A stretch of 64,000 bases of DNA from Fennellomyces sp. T-0311 (lineage: Eukaryota; Mucoromycota; Mucoromycetes; Mucorales; Lichtheimiaceae): NCBI GenBank assembly GCA_025266875.1, contig JALLLT010000066.1, forward strand, positions 1 to 64,000. Direction: 5' to 3'. The notes beneath the pieces were generated by a model. It was not told where the DNA came from. It saw only the letters and a list, made by a program, of their open reading frames with translations, and did not search any database. Below are positions 31,130-44,670 of the stretch, piece after piece; the stretch's first letter is position 1; every line of letters starts with the position of its first letter. Position numbers and translations under genes: made by a program.

Positions 31130-34100
31130 GGACTAGTGGAAAAGAAGAAGAGTTGGAAACGGCAAGAAAGAAAAGAAGAATGTTTGTTGTATTTATAACA
31201 ATTACGCAAAAAGCGTGGCAGTGGCGCATGGAGACATTGAAAGTGGCTCGGAAAGGCAAATACTCTCCTAACTCCTTTTTTCCCTGGAAACCGCTGTTGC
31301 ATAATATAAGCGTTTGTTGCTCGTTCCGGCGCCGGGGTCCGAAAACACCGATTCTCGTCTCCCAGCTGAATGAAACCACGGCCCTTTGGATAACAACGAT
31401 TTGGTCATGCCAAGATGCATGGATACTGTTGTCATGCATACAATGCAATTCCGTTGCGCGGGTTTCTTGTTGCATGGGGGGACTAGCTGGTTCGAGGCCC
31501 TTTTCATTTCAGATCCCTTACTGCCTGCATCTCTGACAGTATACCCCGTGCGACGCGAGGACTCCCCGTCGTCTTCGGCTCAAACAGCTCTTGTTTGAAC
31601 GGGTAAACGGTTCCGTAAACGTCATCCCCCTTAGTGTCCATCTGAAAGGGAGGATACGTGGTAATACTATTAACGCGCTGATCAAACCTGGCTTTCGAAA
31701 GCCGAGAAAAATCACAAAAAACCCTCCCCCCATCGCGCTCGTCTGACAAATCATTGGGTAAACCCGTGTAATTTTATCAATTTGCTTTTTTTAAAAAGAA
31801 AAAGAAAACTTTAATTTTTGTATTTTAAAGTGGCTGTAATACAAGTTAAGCACGCCATTATCAATGTTCGATCCACATGACACACAAATTCATCAGGTGG
31901 GTTACCGTAAGTCCGCCCTTTCGCTTATTTTTTTTTTGTCGGCCCATGGCCCGATCATCCCGCATATACATATGCGCTGAGTTGACATTGTACGAGTAGA
32001 TGCGTTGAAACATTTTGTAACTATTAATAGCGGTTCATCTAAACATGAAAAACAGCAAACTTTTCCTCTGGAAATGTATATAGGTTACATTTCATTCATG
32101 TCAAATTTATCAATTTAAAAATGGCACCTGGTAACACTTATCCCGCTTCCTCTCATTTGTTCCTGAGTGCCTTGGCACATTAATTAACTTTACCATTAAA
32201 AATACAATCGAAGTGTCAGAATAGACACAGGTACGCTGATCATGTAAACAATGCCGTGCCATGTGACAAGTTATATATCGAGATCTCACTTTCATTACTT
32301 TGTTCTCCACATGTTGTTGTGGTTAATGCTTTTATTTAAACAATCAAATATTGGGGCTGGTTTACCCATGTATAGTCCAGCTTCTGCACTATGGAATACT
32401 TCATACGTTGCTTTTCCACTGTGTAACTTGGATCTGCCAAATGCGCTACTAATGAGACGAGATCCATTTTTTGTGTATCTCTTATGGAAAATCACATGTT
32501 TAAAAAACTTGTCCACTAAAACAATATTTTTATGGTGAGACATATACAAACGATATACAGCCAGAAAGAGAATACGGATGAAATAACATCGCATCATGAA
32601 ACGGAGATATGCCCTCTCTTTCCTTCTAGAAATATAAACACAGAACCCGGTTCATCTTCGTCAGTAAAAATTTATCCAGGAGTATGCTTTAACTGAAACA
32701 TACACAATAAATGACGTTAATTCTTTTATATATATAAAGCGAAGACGTGAAGTGCGACAAGCCATAGACTGTCAGTTTTTGCTATGGAATAGTCATCTCG
32801 CAAACTAGAAAAGGGAACCTCCAACGTTTTCTATTATGCGTCTAGAATCGATGTTAAAGTACCCGTTATTTTTGTGCGGCGCCTTTGCCCGTTTGAACCG
32901 GATGAATAAAAACTGACTTACTTTGAACTGACATTAGTGTGTAATGTACCCTTAGTACTTCCGAGCCATAAACAATCTGGGTACCTAAGCTCATGGAAGT
33001 ATACATAGAGTCATAGAAAAAATTCTCATACACAAGCCATTTTAATTATTATAAGGTTCGTAATGCACCAGTATATGTAATTATAGAAACTCGACAATGC
33101 ATGTTTGCAGCTAGAACCACACGTTTGGTACGGTTGATTTTAGAAATAGAGTATGCATGTCTTTCTACAATTTTGTCCATGCTGTCAAAATCGTGACCTT
33201 GTCATTTTAGGCAGTTTATGCTACGTGCTTCTGCAGCCTATTGGAAATCCTGGATCTACACTACTATTTGTTCTTCTTGCATCATTCTCAAGCGAAAGTT
33301 TGGTCAGTGTCTCCCATCATTACCGAAGGTACCATACCTCCTGACACCTGAATATGCTGTTGTGGTACCAACATTTTTCCGCTACCTTGACAAATATAGC
33401 AATATCAGGGTAAGTGGCTGACGTGATTCTCTTGCGCTTTTGTACGCAGCACACACCTCTTTCCTTAAATGCACAATATCAGCCGTAACAAGGCATACTG
33501 CTGCATATTGATCAGCAAAATTTTATTTCTTTAGTTTGTGTCATCACTGGACGGGGTATGAGGACCATGCATCGAAAGTTAGTAAACAACGATGCATAGA
33601 AATTACCTATTCTTGAACCTATAAAGCCAAAGGATTTTTTGTGTGCTTTTGTTATAATATTGTGAACCTATCAAATTACGTATAGGAGCCAGCTAAAATA
33701 ATATCTGCATCGCCACCGTTATCAGGTTGATCGCGAATGCAGATCGAGAACTCAACGCCCATGTTGGAAGTACCAAAGATGGCCCCACGTGTTGAATTTT
33801 TACATTTTTGCTGATACTATGTAGTGCACCGTATCACAAAACTTTTGGTAGAGTATCTCACCAAACACTGAATATAGTATTCAGCAAAAGCTCCGAGGGT
33901 GTTCAGATGCCACATTGTCTTTATTAATCTCACTCTTTAGTGCACAGGTACAAATGAAAAGCACCTGGCCTACGTATCAGGATATATATTTTATTGTACT
34001 TCTTCGAATAAAGAGATCGGATGACTTTCTAGCAAGGATAACATACTTCAAACCGTTTTGACGCTTACATCTTGTGGACAGCCAATGAATCTCCCATTGC

Positions 34101-35140
34101 GCATTGTTAATATTTCTGGGCATATTAACTGCTTTAGGTTTTGATCATCAGGCGCTGATTAACATTTTTTTCTCAATCACATAAAGGCGAATATGGATAT
34201 TTCTTACATAGTAGGTTCTGGCAACGAATAAGCCACAGCCCTAATGTAGCAAATACTTGCCAAAGATATCTAGTAAGTAACTTTAATAGTTCGTGAGGCT
34301 ACCGCCCGTAAGATCATAACAACTGCTATGGTTGACAAGTACTACGCCGGATATTGATCAAAATTAAAGAAAAAAACTACTGGTTCTTTAAAGCAAATCC
34401 GATATACATGTTTCTTAAAATACGAGAAGTTTTATTAGCGGGCTGCTATCAATTCTCTAGCTTAGCTTACAAAAATGTCTTATACCTACGGAAGAAACTG
34501 GAATGGTGACATGATACAAATGCTACCCTGACTTTAATAAAATGAAAAGCTGTGAAAAATTAACACACTTGGGAGATACAAGTGGACAAGATAGATGTGA
34601 CAAAACAAAATGTATATTAACCTGCTATTATGGGGTAATACATAATATATGAACAGGTAAACCTGGCGGATTGTTGGTCAGCGGAAGAAAACTGGAGTAC
34701 ATGTGCTATCTTTTATCATCCTTTATAAATTTACTTTATAACAACCGAGGTTGAATTCGTTTAGGCTGTACATGGGATATAGCTACAAGTAATGAAGCTC
34801 CGCTGTTGCCTATCGTAACGCAAAACATCCACCCGCAATAATTGTATATTTGCGATATGCAACGAATGTAGATATATAGTGCTCTCCTGGCATAGTAGGT
34901 TGCTACTCTACGCCATGTGGCGCAAGTCGTTAATGTAGGATACATGTTCTTGAAACATAGAGATCGAGCTGGTATCACTGATGGCTGACAAAGTGAGAAT
35001 ACTCTGTGAGCAAGCTAAATTAATAATACTGCAATGGTGACCTGAGGGAGACGAGGGAGACGGGGGAGGCTAAATTCGCTCCGATCACATTGACGTGACG
35101 GAGCCAAAACAAATCGTTGAAGCTAAACAACCTTTCAATA
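31130..35140. other. 4-kb AT-rich gene desert
   Basis: No open frame above about 100 codons carries a recognisable motif, and no tRNA, rRNA or terminal repeat was seen by eye. The segment near 31500-31760 is GC-richer and open on both strands but has no supporting pattern. It may be 5' leader or promoter of the BTB gene. The remainder is likely decayed element or structural intergenic DNA. Confidence 0.35.
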
Positions 35141-35614
35141 ATGTCATTGCGATCGTTAAAATCAGCTCGTGAAATCGTCGCTCAGCTTGGCAGTGGCCCT
35201 GGCTCCCAAAAGCTTTCTCCTGATGTCACCAAAATCGCTTTAACTTATGCATTCAAGGGCAAAACCGAATGTGCTGGCGCAAAGTAACTAAAGCAAAAAA
35301 CCTGACAACTTTTTTTTTCTTTCATTCATTCATACTGTTTTTACTTTCTTTTATAAAAAGGCACTTTTTGCACGAAAATCTTCCACGCATGCAATACAAC
35401 AATCCCAGCGTAGAATTCATTGTTGAAAAATCCGCCGATGCTGCAACCAAGCCTACAGTCACCGTTCATTTTGGTAAGCGATTCAACCCTTGAAATGTCA
35501 ATAGTCCTTTTAACGCGTTCATTTTTATCAGGCGAACGAGGCTCGAAAGTGATTGACATACCCAATATGCATACTGATAGCATATGTCAAAAAGTATTTG
35601 AAGTCAAACCTTAA
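35141..35614 (+). CDS. Mitochondrial ribosomal protein, L51/S25/CI-B8 family (mL61-like)
   Basis: This is a small thioredoxin-fold protein of the mitochondrial ribosome. Exons are 35141-35283, 35361-35473 and 35532-35614, giving 112 aa. The join at the first intron creates KHFLHENLPRMQYNNPSVEF, the core signature of the L51/S25/CI-B8 domain, followed by VTVHFG and the VIDIPNMHTD strand. The N-terminus is short and basic. Length and pattern best fit fungal mL61 (Mrp49). The related mS25 and complex I B8 subunits share the fold, so the exact member is not certain. Confidence 0.75.
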
Positions 35615-36197
35615 TGTACAGAAATATACGCAAGTAAAAAAAAAATGTATAAATATATATTCTTGATCGTTTAGATAGCTAGCTTATGGTTTCGCTGGCA
35701 ACGTATGGGAAATGTAACTCGGTAAAAACAATGCACTCCCACAAGAGGTATTGGCTTTTGAAGATATAGTAGTTGCTTAGTAACTTGTTGCTATGGATAC
35801 TGCCTATGGTTATAGAAGCGGTGGGGAGGTTGTCGGGAACCCAGTGGGATAAATGGAGGAGAAACGACATCGTGGTTAGGCACATAACACAGTGTAACCA
35901 AGCTAGTTCGCATTGTAGAAAGGATGATGGGTAGAACCAGCTCATTCTCGAAGCTGTATGTTCAGAGGAGCATGTACGTTCATGTCCTAGTAAATGAGGT
36001 CGCACGAAAAGTTTTCCACAACGACAAGGACACTTCTGTTTCGAACAATAACCGGCCAGCGCTGAAATCCATACAGCCTTCTTGAAGGCTCCATCACATA
36101 TATATATTCACTCAACCAATTGCAAGCATTCGTAGAATCTCGCCGATACTCGAGTAAACATGGCTATATCATCAGAGTTATGAAAGCAACTCGTATT
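35615..36197. other. Intergenic between convergent genes, with X-box-like pair
   Basis: Downstream regions of the mL61-like and GET2 genes. Two RFX-type half-palindromes, GTTGCTTAGTAAC at 35772-35784 and GTTGCTATGGATAC at 35787-35800, are adjacent. A minus-strand open frame here (35679-36005) shows no known motif. Confidence 0.3.
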
Positions 36198-37292
36198 TTA
36201 CGATCCGACACTGGCGGATAAAATCTGGGCAAGCCCGATAATAAAAACCAACACCAAAGTATCCTTGAATAATGATGATATGATGATCCAGTACCGCAGA
36301 AGGATGTTTGTGGCGTTGGCCATTTGAGGTGGCAAGTATTGGACCAAAGCACTGAGCAATATTGAGCTGCTACTGGTATTACCCTAACCAGCCCGCGTAT
36401 CTGTCAGCATTTGCCATTCCATCCATCTTCCTCTTCTCATTACCTGTTGATACAGCATGCGTGCCGATTGCAACAGCAACTCCACAGTTATAAAGTACCA
36501 AAACAACGGCTAATCCAGTAAACAGTCAGTTTCCATATGCCCGAGATAAAGAAGCAAAAAGCGCACGTACAAAGTGAATGCCTGTATATTCGGATGAACT
36601 GGGTGTTGTAAGTAGGTTGGCGAATCGATCTGTGCCCACCATCGTCCATTCGGTATAGACTGCGTAGACTCCCAACCAGATCATGCTAACAAAGTGCAGA
36701 AGTCTCCAATATTTCCCGGAATTATCCACCGGCTGATCCTGCTGCTGCTGTTGTTGTTGTTGCTGCTGCTGCAAAGTAGCTAGTAATACTGGATTGAATG
36801 GAAACTGACCACCAAACAGATCATTGAGGTTAGGCGGTGGTGCACCGGGTTCACCTGCAAACATGGCTTCTAACGCAGGTGTCGTGTTTTCACTCGTCGT
36901 AAAACTAAAGGACGGTGTAGGTGCAGGTGGTGCGCCCAGGGATTCACAGGGATCGGCATCCGCAGACCGTGATGCTGGTTTCCTTGAGCGTAATGTTTCG
37001 GTTGACGTGCTTGCAAATATGGCAGGCGAAGGCGATCGAGACCTAGGTCGCTCTCGTGGCGTTTCCGAGCGCGCCAAGGATGAAGTTGATGTAGAAGGCG
37101 AAGGTGTAGGTGATGGGCGGTTGGCTGTTTTGGGACAATTTAAGTTTACATGAAGCCTTTGGCTGGCAAAAGAAACTTACGAAATGCCGTGCCAGTAATG
37201 CGACTTAGTCTGTTTTCAGCAGAAGCCAGGATTCTTTGCTTCCGCTTTTCCCGTCGACGCTCAAGCTTTTCTTGCTCGGTGAGTTCAGGCAT
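36198..37292 (-). CDS. GET2: Get2, tail-anchored protein receptor subunit
   Basis: This is an ER membrane receptor that, with Get1, captures the Get3-tail-anchored protein complex. Exons in coding order are 37292-37181, 37124-36571, 36509-36444 and 36383-36198, giving 305 aa. The N-terminus MPELTEQEKLERRREKRKQR matches the RERR-type Get3-binding helix followed by ILASAENRLSRITG, so this Met was chosen over the upstream one at 37334. A low-complexity linker with a run of ten or more Gln precedes three hydrophobic segments: one in exon 2 around LLHFVSMIWLGVYAVY, one in exon 3, and one near the C-terminus (LVLVFIIGLAQIL). Sequence conservation outside the N-terminus is low, as usual for Get2. 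Confidence 0.88.
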
Positions 37293-40200
37293 TGTCGCTG
37301 AAAAAATGGGGTTTGTGATCGGCGTCAACAGCAAAGAAGCGCGCGTTCTGACTTTTGTGTCAGTTCTCGCTTATAAAATTGAAAAAAATGGTCCAACTTT
37401 TTGTTCGACGTGCCTGTAGATACCGTGGCTTCCGGGCACAGCTCGAATAGTGAGCACCGTGTGCCTGTGATGAGGGCAAAGTATATCCAATCGCATTCAT
37501 GCCACGCTCTATTGCACTGATGATATGAAGCGTGATTCAAATAGAGCCTTGCCGTAGGTTTGCACGTGAGTGGTGATCAAGAGGTGCCGAGCCAACAAAG
37601 AAGGGTATCTGGTAACCACAGCAATGGGAACAACTGCAAATTATTATCGATATAAATCAGCCTTGGTTGATGTGCAGTAGTACCGGACTCCCTTCTTTGA
37701 AGCGCACCTTACAGTACTTCACCAAACCTCGTTGATCCATGGAATAGGCCTATCCTTATATATGGGACCTTTTTAAACGCGCTTATCAATAGAAATTACG
37801 CGTGAAACATCACAGCAATCTGGGCGGATATACCTTTCTCAATCCGAAAAAAGAATATCGTATGAGCAGCTCCTCCGAGCATTTACTGCAAACAGACGAT
37901 ATACCATTGGAGTATGAATTGCTACTCTCTATAAGAGGCTTCCATAAAGTCATACACGTACAGAAGCGTGACAAGTAATTAACATAACGGACAGGATTAA
38001 CCGCATTGGATCTGCACACTGTGTATGTACCTATGGATAGTACTACATAGGACCACTTCGAGTCAGTCATCCAGAGAGAAAATTCATTGTATCTAGATAT
38101 CAATTATTATACGCGTACTGTATACGGAGATACCAAATGACCCCTATATCCGGTAAAAATCTCCTTTTCACCAAACCAATCCATACATACGCTAACCTCA
38201 CGGATGCTTCAAAACTTGTAGTCCTACCTGAACATAAAGGCCAAATCTTAGTTACTATGGATTTTCCTCTTCGTATATTGCGCTATTAGTGTGCTAGCCC
38301 TCCTTTGCTCTTCCTATTACAAACTGAAAGCCAATCTACATTGAATCATAGTTATTAACGTTACGTACTCATCCAAACAAGAACCTCTACAAGTCAACAG
38401 TGAGCTGGTGAAGTGAACTTGACTGTGCAAGGATAGAGAAAATTGAATTAACCAAAAGTTCAAACCTGCTTCGATCCCATAAGAACGACATTTTCACACG
38501 TTAGCAGCTTCAGAAGAAATGTATACTTTAGATCTTACCAGAATTCATGGCAAATTCGATCCAAAACTCAGATATACATATCTTCTGAAGGGTTAATATC
38601 TAGATGTCGTAAAGCAGAAGCAACAACTAAAAATCATTCCATAATTACGTCTCTCAAGCGATTCTAGATTGCTTATCCTCAGATACCCCAATCAGTGCTC
38701 CAGCAGCTGTACGAGATACTGTCATATTCTTTTGGATAATATATTACCAGTTAGCATATAAAATATCTTTGGCTGAAGATCCATTCATTTGCACCTTTCA
38801 GTTTGTTTCGACTGGTACTTTTTCGGTAATGCTGAAGAACAGAGCAGCCTTGCACGTCGAAATGAAAGTGCATTAGTCTGGATCTGGTTACAACTATTTA
38901 AATTCTTGGTACTACATCAACGTCATAGGTACCATATGTAGCAGCGTAAGTCATAGGAGGGAAGCCTTCCTTATTTAAGTACACCGGATATGAATTTCGG
39001 CCTGATATGGCAAGCCGGATCAACATGTGCCTCGCTTGAAGTCATTTCAACTATAGTGCTGCGAATCATAAGTGCGAAAGATCAGGAAAGTAACGTATCC
39101 AGGCGATTTGGGTAATTGATCAAGTCAAATGCTCAATGGGCTCTGAACATGACGAAATTTAACGAAATGCATGCCATATTTTATATTTTGAAGGCAACAT
39201 GCAAAGCAGTGCTTGGTATTTTCTTCGGTAAATTAAAAAGGGAAGCAATAGTATATATGCAAGAATCAACCGAAGCCTTTTAATACGTAGAAGTGTAATG
39301 TTTAATACAGATTGCCCGATGGATTGGTGCTGCAAACGTAATTATATAAATTTAACTTTGACGGTTTATAAAAGTAAAATTAAAAAATATCGCCTCGTTT
39401 TATTTTATATCGTTGGGTATGGAGTGCACAGACAGAAAGTGTTTATCTGAGACAATTTTAACTCGCTCTGACGTACTCTTTGCGTACGTAGGGGTACTAA
39501 TTATGACATACACTATATTAAATCATAAGGAAAACTAGCCATTGACCATGGAAAGGAGCATTTGATGATCCCACTTTTCGATCTCGTCGGGGCGATGCTT
39601 TACCAGCTGTAGCTCATTCTGTTATGGCCAAAGTAGGCACTTTAACTACTACATATGCATTACTATTATGAACAATTATGCAAGTTTTTTTGTTTCGTAC
39701 ATTCTTTCTGTAGTTTGAATTCTTTATCAAAGTGACAATCATGTAGTATGGGCGGTTGTCCAAAGTAGCCCTATTGATTTCAAACTTTAGTGACAGTCAT
39801 CCTGTTTTACAAATACCCGTTCAGGTACGACAGCACTGCAAGATCGAAATTCGAGCGCTTATAGGAGGCAAACAATGCTCATTATTAAAATACGGTGCGT
39901 ATATACAAGCGCTGTTATTTTCTTCGGCACGTGTGCAGCTTGGAGAGATCATCGATAAGGTATTCAGGTGAAATCCGTTGCACCAATAGTGGATTCGTTT
40001 TTTGTTGGAATTAATGCTGCTATGTACGTACTTTACCCGGGGAACCCGCTGCTTTTGTAAAAACATGTCTCATATAGATACACCGGTCGTGGATCCAGTG
40101 TATGAGGTAATCTAGCGCATATGACTATCTGTTACTGATACGTACTGGGTGCGTATCAACGGGAGGCAACTTGTGTAATTTTTCGTATCTGACACCTCCC

Positions 40201-41324
40201 GCAGATACTCCAGGTAATTAATCGGGGAAAAAGGGGACCTTTTTTGAACATAAGCATCGCAATGCATCATTTTCACATGCTCACGTTATCTTCTGGATCG
40301 CTACCATTGTTATTATATTCGGACTAAGCCAAATAAGTACATCCAATGCTATTTTTGAAAAGGGTCCTTCAAGCTGAAGCCATACCACCGGATATGGACA
40401 TAGGTAGCCAAGCCATGGTTTACCTTGGTACAAAAAGTAATATTCATCGTATACAGCGATCTATCGGGCCATTAATCCCTTGAGAAAAAAAAAGCAATAC
40501 TTTGTCCTCGGGATCAATACCGTGTTTTCCCGTGCAACAGATCTTAGATGGATGGCCCATGACCCAAAAGGCATCTTATGCGCCTTGCTTTTACTCGTTT
40601 AGTATTAATCATCACATAAATTAGGCATCTCGTGTCAGAAACTCCGTCTTGCGGTTGGAGGCATAGGGCGATGCCACACCAAAACATGGCTTCTTTTCCG
40701 GTGACTGGGTAGAGAAAGATCGATGGAATGATGGATTGCATGGGGCCATTATTCCTAGCAACCGGGCGTTGGAGTGGTTCCATTGTAATTCGTTGGTTCG
40801 GGCAGATCATGTTTGATAATGAAACAGCAGGTTTTAGAAAATAAAGTGGCATGGGCTCATTGATGTGCGATGGTGCGCAAACAATGTAGTGAGCGGCAAT
40901 GTTTTGTAAACACGGCATCACTTGGCCACAGGTTTCATCTCTGCGACGGGAACTGAGGACGGCATGGAAATTCCAGAGGATCCTTCCAGGCTGGGATTGC
41001 CGAGACGGCGTGGTTTATATTAATTGACAGCAAACGGGCAAAAGCAAGAGGGCCGCTTTAGGCGATGATTCATGCGGTTTGCGGTGCAATGCATTATCGG
41101 GCACAGAGAGAGAGAGAGGGTTTAAGCTCGGTATGGAATTGGACACAAAGGATTCTCCCCTGGATAGCAGAAACGCGTGCGCTGTGTGCGTATGCCAAGC
41201 ATAAGCTGTCGCTGTTTCGGTTGCCATTGAAAATAATCTCTCGGTTACAAAACAGCCGCTATTTCTTTCTTGACTTTTTCGTCTCTTTTTATCGATAAGC
41301 GATTTGGCATTAACACATACCGCA
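37293..41324. other. 4-kb AT-rich gene-poor region
   Basis: Only scattered frames under 130 codons occur, with no motif. The first part holds the GET2 promoter and the last 300 bp the RasGEF promoter, which includes a GA-rich run near 41106. No RNA gene or repeat boundary was recognised. Confidence 0.35.
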
Positions 41325-43923
41325 ATGGAAGATGTGCAGTCTTCCATGCTGCTAGCGACGCAGCTTGCAGAAAAGGGCCAAATCAAGGTAAATCTCAATC
41401 CGGTCAAATATTTCGACCGATTGCGTTTCTATTAATCCTCGGAAACGATCAACTGAAAAAAAAACCTCCCTCATTCGCTCAGGATGCGTACATGACATAT
41501 CTATCCGCGGCCGAACACTCGCTCCAATCGCTGCATGACATCAAGTTTGTTCATTCGTGTACGGACAATGCTTACACAGAAACTTCCTTGATATATAATT
41601 CTCACGAGCTATCCATTACAGCCATTGTATCCCAGCCAAAGCAGTACGCCGCACTGATCTCCGCCATGCACTCTTGTTTGTCGCATATCGAAGTGATCCT
41701 GGAGACGCACTCGATGAATCGGATATCGTCGGCAAGCGAGCCGGTGCACCACGCCAAGGCGCCTCCTCCACCGCTGCCGCCCAAACCGTCACGGATACAG
41801 AAGCCTAGCATCCCACCCAAACCCACGCTCGCCTCTCGGCCGACGTCGCCTAGCAAAGAGCAGCACTCCGACATCCACCAGCAGCAAGGTATGAATCGAC
41901 TAATTAAACAGCACGCACGCTCTTGTTGCAATCCCAACCCTAAATTGTACACGTGCTTTTTTTTATCGAAATAGATAATGTGGCCACCGCTGCCGACCAC
42001 TACGTTGCTCCTCCCCGACCTTCATTCCACCTGGAACCACCCAGGTCTACGCCTTCTCCTGATGCTCATCTACCGCGACCCGTCAGTGCCCCCCAGCCAT
42101 ACAATGCCCCGGCGGACAACCGACGACGACCGTATTCCGAATATCCGTCCACAGACCAGAGCGCCGCCGCAATTGCTGCAGACGATGGCGAGGTCGACCC
42201 TACGCACCTGATCCCAGCGCAAACCAATGCCGGCGACAGCCTCAGCCCGCCGACTGCCACGACCCTCAATACGGACCATGTCCCCTTCATCCCTGCACCG
42301 CCGCTGTTGACAACCCACCGAGTCCTGCAGGCCAGGCTTGATGAGCTCGAGATGACCATCAAGGAGCACAAGGCGGAAAAGCAACAGCACCGCGGCACCA
42401 GGGAGGAGGAGGAGCTCGATAGAGTCATCCTGCAGTACACCGGCTTGGCTGCAGATGTCAAGCAGACGTTGAATCGGGTGCGTACGCTCTACATGAGTGC
42501 AGCCACCATCCCCACCGTCTTGCAGTTCCCCGCACACATGCTTGCCTACCAAATCACCTTGATCGAGAGTGCCATCTTTTGCGCCATACCCCCGAAAGCC
42601 TTACTCGAACATTCCGCACGCCATCCTCACCCTCGCATCGTCGCCTCGACCGACTTCTTCAACTATCTCACACGCGTCATCGAACACGGCATCCTGTTAC
42701 CCCAGGAGGCATCATCCCGCGCGCAGCATATCAATCACTGGGTCAAGGTGGCGTCCAAATGTTTGGACTTGAACAACTATCAAACGCTAAAGGCCATTGT
42801 ATCTGCCTTGGGAACGCCACCTGTCCAACGTCTGCGTCGCACATGGGCCTATATACCCAAAAAGAGCCTGACCAAGCTCGAAGCCCTGAACGAACTGATG
42901 AGCGAGAGCGACAACTATGGGAAATACCGAGAACATATGGGAATGATTAGCACCAGCATTGTCAACGGCAGGAGCGTGGCTACAATACGTGCAGAACACT
43001 ATGCCAAGCCTACAGTGCCGTTCCTCGGCACATTCATCCACGACATCACCTACCTCATGGCAGCCGCAAAGTCGGCCAACCAGCAGCCCACAAACGATCC
43101 GCGCGTAATGGAAGTGCTGCAGAACATGGATACGTTCCAGAAGGGCCCTCAGTTTACAGTAACGCCGCCCAGCTGGTTCGTCAAGGCGTCGCAGAAGCAC
43201 CACCTGCGTCCGTCATTGTCGAATGCACTGCATAGGAGTGCGACGGGGATTGGGCGGTTTAGCGGCGGGATGTTTGGCATTTCATCCCAGAACGGCGGCA
43301 GTGACGATGACAGCACCAAGGACACGGTGATGGAGGAGGACGCTGGGGAGGAGCAGCAGCAGATGATCACACAATACATCTTGATGCGGTCTTGGGTCAG
43401 TCAGAACACGGTGGATGAATTGAGCATGTTGCGCGAACCTCCGCGACAGCAGGCACGCGCAGGCAACAACTATCAGCACCGAAGTACGAGCGGAAGCAAC
43501 CCCCATTCCAGCTCGATGATCAGCAATACCAGCTCACTGATGCGCTTCAGCACCGGTAGTGTGTCGGTGCCAAGCGGAGGAGCCGAGAGCCGTGGCACCA
43601 GTATGGAAGAGTATTCGCCAGAGTATGCACCTACAAGCCGGAGTAGCAGTAGCGCCAGAAGCAGCGACGACCAGGATGCAGCTAAGAATGGAGGCTTCTG
43701 GCCATTCCGACGCAGCACAGACAGTCATCGCGACGTCCCACAAACACCCACCCGGCCTATCCGGAAGAGCGTCCCGTCGTCCAATCTCGACATTATGCTA
43801 ACCGCTGAGCCGCCCAATATACCTCCAAGGCCTCCACCGAGGAAAGACGACATCAACGACGACGAGTTCAAGAATGATCTGACGCAACGGCTTCAGGCCC
43901 AGGTCGCTGCGCGACACCAGTAA
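41325..43923 (+). CDS. MIT-like plus RasGEF (CDC25-type) exchange factor
   Basis: It is predicted to activate a Ras/Rap GTPase by nucleotide exchange. Exons are 41325-41387, 41483-41888 and 41975-43923, giving 805 aa. The first about 80 residues (LATQLAEKGQIKDAYMTYLSAAEHSLQ) look like an MIT three-helix bundle. A Pro-rich segment (PPPPLPPKP) offers SH3 ligands. The RasGEF catalytic domain is at about 335-530, with LAYQITLIESAIF, KCLDLNNYQTLKAIVSALG, WAYIPKKS and VPFLGTFIHDITYL. A long Ser-rich tail carries further polyproline near the end (NIPPRPPPRK). No typical N-terminal REM motif was recognised, although 365-510 nt into exon 3 is helical. The target GTPase is unknown. Confidence 0.88.
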
Positions 43924-44670
43924 CAAAAAAACCACCATACCCCTCTCCTTCCCCTCTTTGCTCGTCTTTTTTTTGGGCCCAAAACACACTGTATACTCTG
44001 CACCACTCCCTTTCACGCCATACACCACGCACGCACAACCACACACACGCTGTATTTTTACCAATTTCTGTAGCATAAACGCATAAGGCAGCGAATTAAA
44101 AAGATCACCCACTCTTTAGAGATATAAAACGTCTGCAGATCTCATCTCGTCGTCGATCTGGCCCTGTTTGGATGGCCGTGCATGGCTGTTTATGGATCGC
44201 CTATGTACCAATGCTATATATATTTCCACACTAAGGGAGAGTGCATGCATCTCGCTAACGAATTTTTGACTTTTGGGCTGAACCGATGCCGCTCTCCTAA
44301 AGCTTAAGCGAGCAGGTTTGCCTGTAACAAATAGCGTCTTTTTCCCCTAGAAAGTAATTTTACGTGTATTTGCGCGCTATTCATTACAAAAAAGGAGAGC
44401 AGCCCAACGAAAAGGTAGAAAAAAGATGCCAGCCAAATAAAAAAAAAAAGCTTATCTGCATTTATCTAGTTGACTCCTGTTCCTTTGGGCGATCTTTTTT
44501 TATTCTCACGTGCGGAGGGCGATCCAGAGTCTAGTGCAATACAAACAAGTAGCGGCGTAATAAGGAGCATCAACAAGCGAGGGGGAGCTTGGGGGAGGCT
44601 ATGCAGATAATAGATAAATAACGCGACGTTTCAACACGGTGTTCTTTACTATCCTTCTTTCTCTACAACG
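43924..44670. promoter_or_regulatory. Promoter region of the GPI protein gene
   Basis: This 0.75 kb holds the RasGEF 3' end (TTTTTTTTGGGCCC) and T-rich and GA-rich tracts upstream of 44671. No specific binding site is claimed. Confidence 0.3.

Noticed and set aside
31440..31520. tRNA-like GGTTCGAGG string
   Set aside because: No matching acceptor stem, D-arm or anticodon arm could be folded by eye.
31504..31754. Two overlapping minus-strand frames, one with a protein-like string (QMDTKGDDVYGTVYPFK)
   Set aside because: No homologue is recognised, splice context is poor, and the position fits leader or promoter of the BTB/CAP-Gly gene. Not enough to call a gene.
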